Shown one piece after another: positions 1 through 5,596 of a DNA stretch of 5,991 nt. The DNA comes from Spirochaetota bacterium (GTDB taxonomy: Bacteria; Spirochaetota; Spirochaetia; Treponematales; Treponemataceae): positions 1 through 5,991 of the forward strand of contig JAKPSR010000144.1 of the NCBI GenBank assembly GCA_029571425.1. Direction: 5' to 3'. Within the stretch, counting starts at the first letter, position 1. Each line of letters opens with the position of its first letter. The notes under the pieces are model-generated. The model worked only from the letters and a program-made list of their open reading frames with translations. It was not told the origin of the DNA and made no database searches. Position numbers and translations under genes: made by a program.

Positions 1-813
1 CGTCCCCTCTACCTCCTCCCCTCCCCCGAAGCCTACCTGAAGCGACTCCTCGCCGACCACGGCGTGTCCCTGTTCCAAATCTCGAAGTGCTACCGAAACG
101 TCGAGTCCGTCGGCCGCATCCACAGCCCCGAGTTCACCATGCTCGAGTACTACACCGTCGGCGCGAACTACCTCGACTCGATCGCGCTGACCGAAGAGTA
201 CCTCCGGCACCTCCGCGCCGCGCTCTGGCCGTCGGGCGGCTCGCCCGCCTGGCTTGAGCCGCCGTTCGAGCGCGTCAGCGTCGACGAGGCCTTCGAGCGC
301 CACGCGGGCTTCCGCCTTTCCGCCTGCCCCGAAAGCGCCGACCTCGCGCGCCGCGCCTGTAGCCTCGGACTCGGCGACGAGGAGACGCTCGCGCGCTGGG
401 CGTGGGATGACCTCTACGAGCTCTTCCTGGTCCACTCCGTCGAGCCAGCCCTCGCCGCGGGCGATCCCGTCTTCCTGACCGACTACCCCGCGCGCGTCCC
501 CTGCCTCGCGGCGGAACGCGGCTCAGAGTGGCGTACCAAGGAACGGTGGGAACTCTACGCCCGCGGCGTCGAGCTCGCGAATTGCTACACCGAGGAGCGC
601 GATCCCGACCGGGTCGCGCGCTACTTCGAGTCGGAGCGGGCCGAAAAGGACCGCACCGCGCGCGTACCCCATCCCGTCCCAAAGGACTTCCCCGAGGTCT
701 GCGCCCGCATGCCGCCGTGCTCCGGGGTCGCGATGGGCCTCGATCGCCTAGTCATGGCCCTCGCCGGTCGAAGCACGATCGACGCCGTGCTTCCCTACCC
801 CCTTTCCCGCTAG
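1..813 (+). CDS. epmA: EF-P--(R)-beta-lysine ligase EpmA (GenX/PoxA/YjeA), 3' part
   Basis: This is the 3' part of a class II lysyl-tRNA-synthetase paralogue that, in the known family, attaches (R)-beta-lysine (or lysine) to the conserved lysine of elongation factor P instead of charging tRNA. The frame is open from base 1, so the start is outside the window; by comparison with the roughly 325-residue E. coli protein about 70 residues are missing. In the 270 visible residues, class II motif 2 is at about 30-51 (CYRNVES..GRIHSPEFTMLEYY, Arg32 and Glu49). The ELANCYTEE stretch is at 190-198, and motif 3 is at about 242-254 (GVAMGLDRLVMAL, Arg249). The protein ends shortly after motif 3, as EpmA does, and there is room for no further domain. 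The efp gene 86 bp downstream is the expected substrate and strongly supports EpmA over an ordinary LysS. Full-length LysRS remains an unlikely alternative. The stop is TAG. Confidence 0.92.
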   Translation, partial: RPLYLLPSPEAYLKRLLADHGVSLFQISKCYRNVESVGRIHSPEFTMLEYYTVGANYLDSIALTEEYLRHLRAALWPSGGSPAWLEPPFERVSVDEAFERHAGFRLSACPESADLARRACSLGLGDEETLARWAWDDLYELFLVHSVEPALAAGDPVFLTDYPARVPCLAAERGSEWRTKERWELYARGVELANCYTEERDPDRVARYFESERAEKDRTARVPHPVPKDFPEVCARMPPCSGVAMGLDRLVMALAGRSTIDAVLPYPLSR

Positions 814-839
814 CCAAAGGGGCCGATTTCCGCTATGCT
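811..839 (+). promoter_or_regulatory. Candidate efp promoter overlapping the epmA stop
   Basis: A -35-like TAGCCA (811-816, 4 of 6 to TTGACA) and a -10-like TATGCT (834-839) are separated by 17 bp, predicting a start near 846. The -35 element includes the TAG stop of epmA. It would let efp be expressed apart from epmA, which makes sense because EF-P is needed in far larger amounts than its modifying enzyme. The match is modest, and simple co-transcription is also possible because no terminator separates the genes. Confidence 0.4.
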
Positions 840-899
840 GGGCGGGTTACGGCCGTGGGCCCCAAGCGCCAAGCGGTCGGGAAATAGGAGAACAGAAAC

Positions 900-1463
900 A
901 TGATCAGAGGCGGAGATATCGGAAAGGGCACGGTCCTGCTAAACAAGGGCACCCCCTACCTCGTCGTCGAGCGCGAGTTCGTGAACCCCGGAAAGGGCGC
1001 GGCCTTTGCCCGCGTCAAGATGAAGAACCTCCGCGACGGCTCGGTCCTTACCCAGACCATCAAGACCGCGGACACGGTCGAGGACGCGACCGTCGACAGC
1101 CACGACGGGCAATACCAGTACAACGACGGCGAGAACTACGTCTTCATGGACACCGAGAGCTTCGAGCAGATCATGGTCTCCGAGGACACGGTCGGCGACA
1201 AGAAGAACTACCTTCGCGAGGGCGACGCCTACGAGATCCTGATCTGGGAGAACGAGCCGATCGACGTGAAGATCCCGACGAAGATGGTTTTCGTCGTCGC
1301 CGAGAGCGAGAACTACGTGCGCGGCGACACCGTCTCCGGCGCGACCAAGCCCGTCGTCACCGAGACCGGCCTCGTGGTCCGCGTCCCGCTGTTCATCAAG
1401 CAGGGCGAGAAGATCATGGTCAACACCGAGACGAACGAGTATCAGGAGCGGGTTAACTCCTAA
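900..1463 (+). CDS. efp: Elongation factor P
   Basis: EF-P binds between the P and E sites of stalled ribosomes and speeds peptide bond formation at consecutive prolines; it acts in the cytoplasm. The 187 residues match the family length (E. coli 188). The order is the N-terminal KOW-like domain (about 1-63), the central OB domain (about 66-128) and the C-terminal OB domain (about 131-185, including GLVVRVPLFIKQGEKIMVNT). The loop that reaches the peptidyl-transferase centre reads PGKGAAF, with the modifiable lysine at Lys32, equivalent to E. coli Lys34. A lysine there fits modification by the EpmA encoded just upstream. The ATG start is preceded by AGGAG at 886-890 with a 9-nt gap. The second half of the modification pathway, the lysine 2,3-aminomutase EpmB, is not in this window. 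The gene ends 20 bp before a strong terminator. Confidence 0.97.
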   Translation: MIRGGDIGKGTVLLNKGTPYLVVEREFVNPGKGAAFARVKMKNLRDGSVLTQTIKTADTVEDATVDSHDGQYQYNDGENYVFMDTESFEQIMVSEDTVGDKKNYLREGDAYEILIWENEPIDVKIPTKMVFVVAESENYVRGDTVSGATKPVVTETGLVVRVPLFIKQGEKIMVNTETNEYQERVNS

Positions 1464-1483
1464 GGGTTACCCCCGCTCGCTAC

Positions 1484-1514
1484 AAAAAACCCCGCCACAG
1501 AGGCGGGGTTTTTT
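1484..1514. terminator. Bidirectional rho-independent terminator between efp and the DUF3943 gene
   Basis: A perfect inverted repeat has 13-bp arms (1484-1496 and 1502-1514), A6-CCCCGCC pairing with GGCGGGG-T6 around an ACAGA loop. It gives a T tract after the hairpin on both strands. On + it ends efp 20 bp after the stop; on - it lies 54 bp beyond the stop of the DUF3943 gene and can end that unit. Confidence 0.95.
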
Positions 1515-1525
1515 CTTTGCGCAGC

Positions 1526-1544
1526 GCAGCGCGCGGCGCGCTGC
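1526..1544. repeat. GC-only 9-bp inverted repeat
   Basis: GCAGCGCGC (1526-1534) and GCGCGCTGC (1536-1544) are perfect reverse complements separated by one base. A folded RNA would therefore use about 7 bp and a 5-nt loop. It sits in a low-complexity GCGCA-rich run (about 1518-1558) between the bidirectional terminator and the end of the DUF3943 gene. No T tract follows on either strand, so it is not a classical terminator; on the - strand it could add stability to the transcript end. Confidence 0.6.
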
Positions 1545-1568
1545 TCAACGCGCAACGCACCAATCGGG

Positions 1569-3011
1569 CTAGATAAAACGCTTGCGCACGAAAAGACTCG
1601 CCAAGTTGCACCACTCAAAGGCGTCCTCCGCGTCGTCGTACCACCCGGCCTTGTGGCAAAAGCTATCCGTGATCCCGACGGAGAAACCGCGCGCGATCGG
1701 GACCTCGTAGCTCGCGACCGCGAGCCCCGTCAGGCTATGGCCCTCGGACCCGTCCGGCTTCAGCACCGTCGGCGGCAGCGTATAGAGCCAGTACACGGCG
1801 TACTGAAGGCTCACTGCCCCGACGCGGCCCAGGTCCATTCGCGCGTCGACCTTCGCGCAGGCCCCGGTGCCGAAATCGTACATGCGCCGCTGACCGTGGC
1901 CCTCCTCCTCCTCCTCGGGCCCGAAGGTGAGGTTAATGTAATCGCTTCCGCCGAGCATCACCCAGGCGAGATGCGCGCGCAGGCTAAAGGTCGCGTCATC
2001 ACCGACGGAAGACGAACGCTTCACGCCGATCCCGAGCGCGTGCGACGAAAGCCGTATCTCGGGGCCGAGGATGAAATCGTAATGGAGGCTGAGCGAGAGG
2101 CTTCCCGAGGCGCCGTCGCCTGCGGGTAGCGGCCGCGAGGCGATGCTGCCGTCGGTGAGCAGGGTGATAAAGTACCCGGCAGGCGACCACGACACCTGCG
2201 TCGAGAATTCGAAGTGCTCGTAAGGAACGGCGGAGTTCAAGCTGAAGGGTTCCCCGTACACGATGTCGAACCGGGCGAAGCCCGCGGGAAACAAGCCGTT
2301 CTCCTCGCCCTCGCGTTGGTTGTCGAGCGCGCGGGCCTCGGCGGCAGGCCCCAGCGCGAGCGAAAGCGCGGTTATCTCGCCTGTGTCGCCGAGCGAGCTC
2401 GGCCGTCCGCGCCGGGAAACGAGATCGGAAACCGCGTCCATCGGGCTGATGAGGAAGGCGGCCGCGAGCGGCAAGCCGCGTACCCGTGCGTCGACGTAGA
2501 GCCGATGCAGGACTTCGCCCGTCGAGGCGCCGCCAAACGCAGTCACGATAAGGTCGTTCACCGACGGCGTCTCGGTCTCGAAGGTGTATTCCCATAGAAC
2601 GCTGTTCGCCGCCGCGAGCATGGTCGATGACCAAAACCCAAGGCCATTCGAGCGTCCGGCGACGTAATAGAAAGAACCTTGGTACGGGTGGCCGATTTGA
2701 TTTACCGTGAAGCCATCGTTGTCCCATACCCACGTCGACAAAAGGTTGTGCCTGATCGCGTCGAAGTCAAGCTCGGTGGCGTACATGGCGCGGCGTATAA
2801 ATCGATTGACGCAGAGAAGGGTAACGTTACTCGCCATCGACAAGGCGACTGCCCGGCCATAATGCGGTGCATCGGCCGATGCCGGGGCTTCTACAGGATC
2901 AAGAGGGATCGAGACCGCGGCAGTGGGCGGGCCGTCCGCCGGCTGTTCCTCAGCTACGATAGGACATAGGCAACAGAAGACGCAAAGCGCGAGGAATGGG
3001 TAATATCGCAC
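1569..3011 (-). CDS. Exported DUF3943-type protein, probable outer-membrane beta-barrel
   Basis: The function is unknown. With the GTG start at 3011 the product has 480 residues. A short signal peptide (Arg2, hydrophobic core about 6-19, likely signal peptidase I cleavage after Ile-Val-Ala at 18-20) is followed by a Pro/Ala-rich linker (about 23-49). A conserved-looking region at about 78-185 then carries the NQIGHPYQGSFYY signature (104-116), which I recognise as DUF3943. The rest (about 240-480) alternates polar and hydrophobic residues in strand-like stretches and ends in RKRFI, which suggests a beta-barrel or surface beta-domain. A five-glutamate run from five tandem GAG codons (1902-1916) lies in a predicted loop. 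No lipobox is evident despite cysteines at 10, 13, 14 and 16. GTG is preferred because GGAG (3018-3021) precedes it by 6 nt; an in-frame TTG at 3023 has no well-placed ribosome site. The gene follows ldh closely but also has its own promoter. Confidence 0.8.
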   Translation of the reverse strand: MRYYPFLALCVFCCLCPIVAEEQPADGPPTAAVSIPLDPVEAPASADAPHYGRAVALSMASNVTLLCVNRFIRRAMYATELDFDAIRHNLLSTWVWDNDGFTVNQIGHPYQGSFYYVAGRSNGLGFWSSTMLAAANSVLWEYTFETETPSVNDLIVTAFGGASTGEVLHRLYVDARVRGLPLAAAFLISPMDAVSDLVSRRGRPSSLGDTGEITALSLALGPAAEARALDNQREGEENGLFPAGFARFDIVYGEPFSLNSAVPYEHFEFSTQVSWSPAGYFITLLTDGSIASRPLPAGDGASGSLSLSLHYDFILGPEIRLSSHALGIGVKRSSSVGDDATFSLRAHLAWVMLGGSDYINLTFGPEEEEEGHGQRRMYDFGTGACAKVDARMDLGRVGAVSLQYAVYWLYTLPPTVLKPDGSEGHSLTGLAVASYEVPIARGFSVGITDSFCHKAGWYDDAEDAFEWCNLASLFVRKRFI

Positions 3012-3031
3012 GATTTTCTCCAATTCCCCGC

Positions 3032-3060
3032 ATCCTAAATTCTCTCCCCGATCCTGTCAA
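3032..3060 (-). promoter_or_regulatory. Promoter of the DUF3943 gene
   Basis: On the - strand a perfect TTGACA (3060-3055) and TAGGAT (3037-3032) are 17 bp apart, predicting a start near 3025. The -35 begins only 5 bp beyond the ldh stop. A start near 3025 leaves a 14-nt leader that just includes the GGAG before the GTG codon at 3011. Confidence 0.7.
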
Positions 3061-3065
3061 CCGGC

Positions 3066-4145
3066 CTACCAGCAGCGCCCCGAGCCTTCGCGCGCGCAAC
3101 CGGGGGCCTTCCCCGTCTCCCGGCACTGATAGCACACCTCGTTCGGCGTCTTCCCATCAAGCGCCCACTGGCGCGCGTTCCCGAGGGTCACCCGCGCGAT
3201 CTCGCCGAGCGCCTCCTCGGTCAGGAATGCCTGGTGCGCGGTCAGGAGGACGTTCGGAAACTGGAGCAACCGGGCGAGCACGTCGTCCTTTATCGGCGCG
3301 AGCGACCAGTCCTCGAAGAAGTACTTATCCTCCTCCTCGTAGACGTCGAGCCCGGCGCCCCGGACGCGCCCATCCTTCAGGGCCTCGATCAGGGCCTTGG
3401 TATCGATAAGGCCACCGCGCCCGGTGTTGATAAGGATTACCTCCGGCTTCATCTGGGCGATCGTCGCCTCGTTGATCATGTACCTATTCTCCGGAGTCAA
3501 GGGGCAATGGAGGCTGATGACGTCCGAGGCCGCGTAGATCTCCTCGCGGGTCGCGTAGCGCGCGCCAATAGACGCGGCGAAGCCCTCGTCCGGGAAGAGG
3601 TCGTTCAGCAGTATCTTCATCCCGTAGCCCTTGAGTATCTCGGCGAATATCTTGCCGATCTTCCCGGTCCCGATAATCCCGGCCGTCTTGCCGTAGAGGT
3701 CGCGCCCCACGAGGCCGCTCAAGGCGAAGTTCCCGTCGCGGGTGCGGTTGTACGCCGTGTGGATGCGGCGGTTGAGGGTTTGCAAAAGGGCGGCCGCGTG
3801 CTCGGCGACCGCGTGCGGCGAGTAGGCCGGAACGCGCACGACGTGTATGCGCCGCCATACCGCCTCAAGGTCGACGTTGTTGTACCCGGCGCAGCGAAGG
3901 GCGATCAGCCTAACCCCGCCCGCCGCGAGTGCGTCGATCACGGCGCGATCGAGGTGGTCGTTGACGAACACGCATACCACCTCGTGGCCGGAGGCGAGGC
4001 TCGCCGTCGACGCGTCCAAGTGTCCCTCGAAGTAGTCGATCTTAAACTCGACGTCGGCGAATTCGGGAAGCGCGCGCGCGCGCTCGAAGTAGGCCCGATC
4101 GTAGGGCTTCGTGTCGAAAAAGGCGACGGTTATGGTCTTGCTCAT
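3066..4145 (-). CDS. ldhA: D-lactate dehydrogenase (NAD-dependent, fermentative) with Cys-rich C-terminal tail
   Basis: This cytoplasmic D-2-hydroxyacid dehydrogenase most likely reduces pyruvate to D-lactate with NADH and regenerates NAD+ in fermentation (EC 1.1.1.28). It has 359 residues from the ATG at 4145. The substrate-domain signature LRCAGYNNVDL is at 83-93. The Rossmann motif GTGKIG is at 159-164 and Asp182 is the NAD-selecting acid. Arg243 (in INTGRGGLID), Glu272 (in DVYEEE) and His304 (in LLTAHQAF) form the catalytic set, at the spacing expected for the family. The YEEEDKYFFED stretch is typical of LdhA-type enzymes rather than VanH or glycerate dehydrogenases. About 22 residues extend past the usual end and hold Cys338, Cys341, Cys350 and Cys358. 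The ATG at 4145 is chosen because a purine-rich AAGGGGGAG lies directly before it. The frame is open upstream to 4217, but that stretch contains the likely promoter and a leader hairpin. No terminator separates ldhA from the next gene. Confidence 0.93.
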   Translation of the reverse strand: MSKTITVAFFDTKPYDRAYFERARALPEFADVEFKIDYFEGHLDASTASLASGHEVVCVFVNDHLDRAVIDALAAGGVRLIALRCAGYNNVDLEAVWRRIHVVRVPAYSPHAVAEHAAALLQTLNRRIHTAYNRTRDGNFALSGLVGRDLYGKTAGIIGTGKIGKIFAEILKGYGMKILLNDLFPDEGFAASIGARYATREEIYAASDVISLHCPLTPENRYMINEATIAQMKPEVILINTGRGGLIDTKALIEALKDGRVRGAGLDVYEEEDKYFFEDWSLAPIKDDVLARLLQFPNVLLTAHQAFLTEEALGEIARVTLGNARQWALDGKTPNEVCYQCRETGKAPGCAREGSGRCW

Positions 4146-4160
4146 CACTCCCCCTTGGCA

Positions 4161-4178
4161 GGCGAGCTCTCCCTCGCC
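4161..4178 (-). promoter_or_regulatory. Small inverted repeat in the ldhA leader
   Basis: GGCGAG and CTCGCC form 6-bp arms around a 6-nt loop, between the predicted transcription start (about 4179) and the ribosome site (4149-4156). It could be a leader hairpin that protects the mRNA or affects translation. There is no T tract, so it is not a terminator. A regulatory role is only inferred. Confidence 0.35.
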
Positions 4179-4185
4179 CACGACA

Positions 4186-4214
4186 AGTATACTCATTTTG
4201 TTGCGCTTGGGAAA
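4186..4214 (-). promoter_or_regulatory. Candidate ldhA promoter
   Basis: On the - strand a good -10 TATACT (4191-4186) has a weak -35 TTTCCC (4214-4209) at 17 bp. The predicted start near 4179 gives a leader of about 34 nt before the ATG at 4145. A weak -35 with a good -10 often goes with an activator, but no recognisable operator (for example a Rex box) was seen. Confidence 0.5.
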
Positions 4215-4233
4215 CATACCGCACCCATGGTCG

Positions 4234-4264
4234 AAAAAAAAACCGGGGCGCGGCGCGTCCCGGT
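4234..4264 (-). terminator. Rho-independent terminator of the three-gene membrane cassette
   Basis: On the - strand a GC-rich hairpin (4264-4242, ACCGGG pairing with CCCGGT plus inner C-G pairs) is followed by a run of nine T. It begins 31 bp after the stop of the last small membrane gene and separates the cassette from ldhA. Confidence 0.9.
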
Positions 4265-4295
4265 CTCGGTACGGAAAATTTCTAGAGAATGGGCG

Positions 4296-4589
4296 TCAAT
4301 ACATCCCGCCCTGGATGAAAAGGAACACGAAACAAATCCCCGCACAGAGGCAACCCCACATAATCGGATGCTTCATCGCGAAGTTAATGGTCTCCTTCTC
4401 GAACTCGGCCATGTATCCCGATTCGGGGATTCCCTTCTTCTCGTACTTGGCGCGCTTCACCTTCGGGATGCGACCCACGTCGCCCGACTTCACGATGCCG
4501 AGCAGGGTCTTGCGGCGAAGAAGCAAAAGCGGAAGCCCGACGAGCAACACGATGAGGGCCCCCGCGAGGGCCGTGATCAACTGATTCAT
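4296..4589 (-). CDS. Small two-pass membrane protein of unknown function (cassette gene 3)
   Basis: I do not recognise this 97-residue protein. It has two hydrophobic segments, about 5-24 and 76-93, joined by a charged loop of about 50 residues rich in Lys and Arg (RRK at 25-27; KVKRAKYEKK at 43-52). By the positive-inside rule the loop is cytoplasmic and both ends are outside. Three cysteines (80, 82, 86) lie in the second membrane segment. The ATG overlaps the TAA of the preceding gene by one base (TAATG), and AGGAG lies 8 nt upstream, so it is probably translationally coupled. The last gene of the cassette, it is closed by a strong terminator. Good ribosome site, packing and hydrophobic pattern make it very likely a real gene. 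Confidence 0.82.
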   Translation of the reverse strand: MNQLITALAGALIVLLVGLPLLLLRRKTLLGIVKSGDVGRIPKVKRAKYEKKGIPESGYMAEFEKETINFAMKHPIMWGCLCAGICFVFLFIQGGMY

Positions 4590-4876
4590 TAAATAGTCTC
4601 CTTTTTAATCAGCTTAACTGCGGTATAGAGGAATAGCGCGGCGCCAAGAAAGAGAAAAACCACGAAGCCCGCCGCGAAGCCGACGCGCTGGGGTATCGTC
4701 GCGAACAGGAAGACGTACTCGCCCGAGGCGAAGCCCGGCATCAGGTACAGAAAGAGGGCCGCGAGGGCCAGGAACAGGGCGGTCGCCAGGAAAAGGAGAA
4801 AGACGACGACGACCTTGTCGGGCCCGGTCAGCATCGTGTCCTCGATCCGCTGGTTATACCACTTTAGGAACGGCAT
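4589..4876 (-). CDS. Small two-pass membrane protein of unknown function (cassette gene 2)
   Basis: I do not recognise this protein. From the ATG at 4876 it has 95 residues: a short amphipathic, charged N-terminus, a long hydrophobic segment at about 22-46, a short loop containing Glu and Arg, a second hydrophobic segment at about 65-87, and a basic C-terminal KLIKKE. The basic C-terminus suggests both ends are cytoplasmic. A GTG codon directly before the ATG (4879-4877) could also start it, giving 96 residues. GGAG lies 5 nt before the ATG but only 2 nt before the GTG, so the ATG is preferred. The upstream TGA overlaps it (TGATG), which points to translational coupling with gene 1. Confidence 0.82.
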   Translation of the reverse strand: MPFLKWYNQRIEDTMLTGPDKVVVVFLLFLATALFLALAALFLYLMPGFASGEYVFLFATIPQRVGFAAGFVVFLFLGAALFLYTAVKLIKKETI

Positions 4877-5331
4877 CACTTCTCCCCGAACTTCGCGTAG
4901 AGCGCGGTGAAGGCGTCGGTGACGATCTTCGTGCCCTTCTCCGAGAATTCCTTCACCTTGTTAATGTCCTTCGCCTTCCCCTCGTTGACGCTGACGAGGA
5001 CGGCGAGGCTTTCCTTCAGGGTGGCGACGTCGATCGAGGCGACGGATCCCTTCGGGGCGTAGGTGATGATGTCCTCGAGTAGGCCTTTCAGGAAGGCGAA
5101 GTTGTCCACTTCGAAGATCTTCCCGCTCGAGAAGATACCGGTCGCGAACAGGGTTAGCTTGTACAGGAGCTTATCCCACTCGCCGTTCGCGATGAGTGTC
5201 TCCCGTTCCTTTGAGAACTCGGCCCGATTCGCTTCGACCTTTTTATTCTTGGCGGCCGTGCGGATAGTGGATATGAGCCAAATCGCCCCACACACGATCA
5301 GTATCAGCAGCCAAAAACCCGTTTGATTCAT
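4876..5331 (-). CDS. Membrane-anchored helical protein of unknown function (cassette gene 1)
   Basis: I do not recognise this 151-residue protein. One N-terminal membrane segment (about 6-23) is followed by a basic stretch (RTAAKNKK at 24-31), so the C-terminal part of about 125 residues should be cytoplasmic. That part is charged and helix-like, with no cysteine and no recognisable catalytic motif. The segment lacks a cleavage site and looks like an uncleaved anchor. A strong ribosome site (GGAGG, 5338-5342) lies 6 nt before the ATG, and a promoter is visible upstream. It leads a three-gene unit with two small two-pass proteins, so it may be the cytoplasmic face of a small membrane complex. 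That role is inferred from layout alone. Confidence 0.85.
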   Translation of the reverse strand: MNQTGFWLLILIVCGAIWLISTIRTAAKNKKVEANRAEFSKERETLIANGEWDKLLYKLTLFATGIFSSGKIFEVDNFAFLKGLLEDIITYAPKGSVASIDVATLKESLAVLVSVNEGKAKDINKVKEFSEKGTKIVTDAFTALYAKFGEK

Positions 5332-5362
5332 GAAAAACCTCCATTTTTACTAATGCGTCTTT

Positions 5363-5392
5363 AGTATGGCCCCGTTTTTTTTACACTGTCAA
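5363..5392 (-). promoter_or_regulatory. Promoter of the three-gene membrane cassette
   Basis: On the - strand a perfect TTGACA (5392-5387) and CATACT (5368-5363, 4 of 6 to TATAAT) are 18 bp apart, with an A8 tract in the spacer. The predicted start is near 5356, leaving about 25 nt of leader that holds the GGAGG ribosome site. It lies just beyond the tRNA-Val terminator, so the cassette is a separate transcription unit. Confidence 0.7.
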
Positions 5393-5418
5393 CGATTATT
5401 TTTATCAGCAGAATGGAT

Positions 5419-5448
5419 AAAAAAAAGTCCTTGCGATGCAAGGACTTT
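5419..5448 (-). terminator. Rho-independent terminator of tRNA-Val
   Basis: On the - strand AAAGTCCTTGC (5448-5438) pairs perfectly with GCAAGGACTTT (5434-5424) around a 3-nt loop. A T tract follows on that strand, opposite the A run 5419-5426. It begins 8 nt after the tRNA 3' end and so ends the tRNA transcript. Confidence 0.93.
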
Positions 5449-5455
5449 AATGCGC

Positions 5456-5529
5456 TGGGCAATACTGGGATCGAACCAGTGACCCCTACCATGTCAAGGT
5501 AATACTCTAACCAGCTGAGCTAATTGCCC
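5456..5529 (-). tRNA. tRNA-Val (anticodon GAC)
   Basis: A 74-nt cloverleaf reads on the - strand. The acceptor stem is GGGCAAT with ATTGCCC (7 perfect pairs) and the discriminator base is A. The D arm is GCTC-AGCTGGTTA-GAGT. The anticodon stem is TTACC/GGTAG with loop TTGACAT, giving anticodon GAC at + positions 5493-5495. The variable loop is GGGTC and the T arm is ACTGG-TTCGATC-CCAGT. It reads GUC (and GUU) valine codons; GTC is common in the genes here. The 3' CCA is not encoded (the next bases are GCG), so it would be added by CCA-adding enzyme. A promoter and a terminator of its own flank it. Confidence 0.97.
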
Positions 5530-5547
5530 AATCACAGAAGCAAAGGC

Positions 5548-5576
5548 AGAATATCGGTTTTTCTGATTTGCGTCAA
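5548..5576 (-). promoter_or_regulatory. Promoter of tRNA-Val
   Basis: On the - strand TTGACG (5576-5571, 5 of 6) and TATTCT (5553-5548) are exactly 17 bp apart. The predicted start near 5541 leaves a leader of about 12 nt before the mature tRNA end. Its -35 shares three bases with the -35 of the divergent superoxide reductase promoter. Confidence 0.75.
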
Positions 5577-5596
5577 GACGTTTTATCGCGTATATT
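5568..5596 (+). promoter_or_regulatory. Promoter of the superoxide reductase gene
   Basis: TTGCGT (5568-5573, 3 of 6) and TATATT (5591-5596, 5 of 6) are 17 bp apart, predicting a start near 5603 and a leader of about 25 nt with AAAGGAG at 5615-5621. A short inverted repeat CGTC-AA-GACG (5571-5580) covers the overlapping -35 region, and ACGTT/AACGT arms (5578-5582, 5598-5602) flank the -10. Either could be an operator, though neither matches a regulator box I can name. Confidence 0.6.

Noticed and set aside
254..887. Alternative frames within epmA (254-478 and 528-887 on +, 275-682 on -)
   Set aside because: They are shadows of the clearly conserved EpmA frame. The one reaching 887 would also run through the efp leader.
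1653..2733. Open frames on both strands within the DUF3943 gene (for example 1653-2129 and 2214-2597 on +, 1999-2733 on -)
   Set aside because: They are Arg/Ala/Gly-rich, lack convincing ribosome sites and overlap a gene with a signal peptide, a recognisable signature and a promoter.
2955..3011. Lipoprotein signal in the DUF3943 protein because of cysteines at residues 10, 13, 14 and 16
   Set aside because: None of the cysteines has the small residue at -1 and Leu-like residue at -3 expected of a lipobox. The Ile-Val-Ala site after the hydrophobic core fits signal peptidase I.
4146..4217. Longer N-terminus for D-lactate dehydrogenase starting at 4217
   Set aside because: The extra 24 residues do not resemble the family's start and would cover the likely -10 box and leader hairpin. 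The strong AAGGGGGAG site directly precedes the ATG at 4145.
4186..4217. Rex-type (NADH-sensing) operator upstream of ldhA
   Set aside because: No TTGTGA-type inverted repeat is present, although Rex control would be biologically reasonable for this gene.
3234..4592. Long open frame of 452 codons on the + strand opposite ldhA and the third cassette gene
   Set aside because: It is antisense to a D-lactate dehydrogenase with all catalytic residues and crosses a terminator and a promoter. Its product is low-complexity Arg/Glu/Val-rich sequence. It is a by-product of high GC at third positions.
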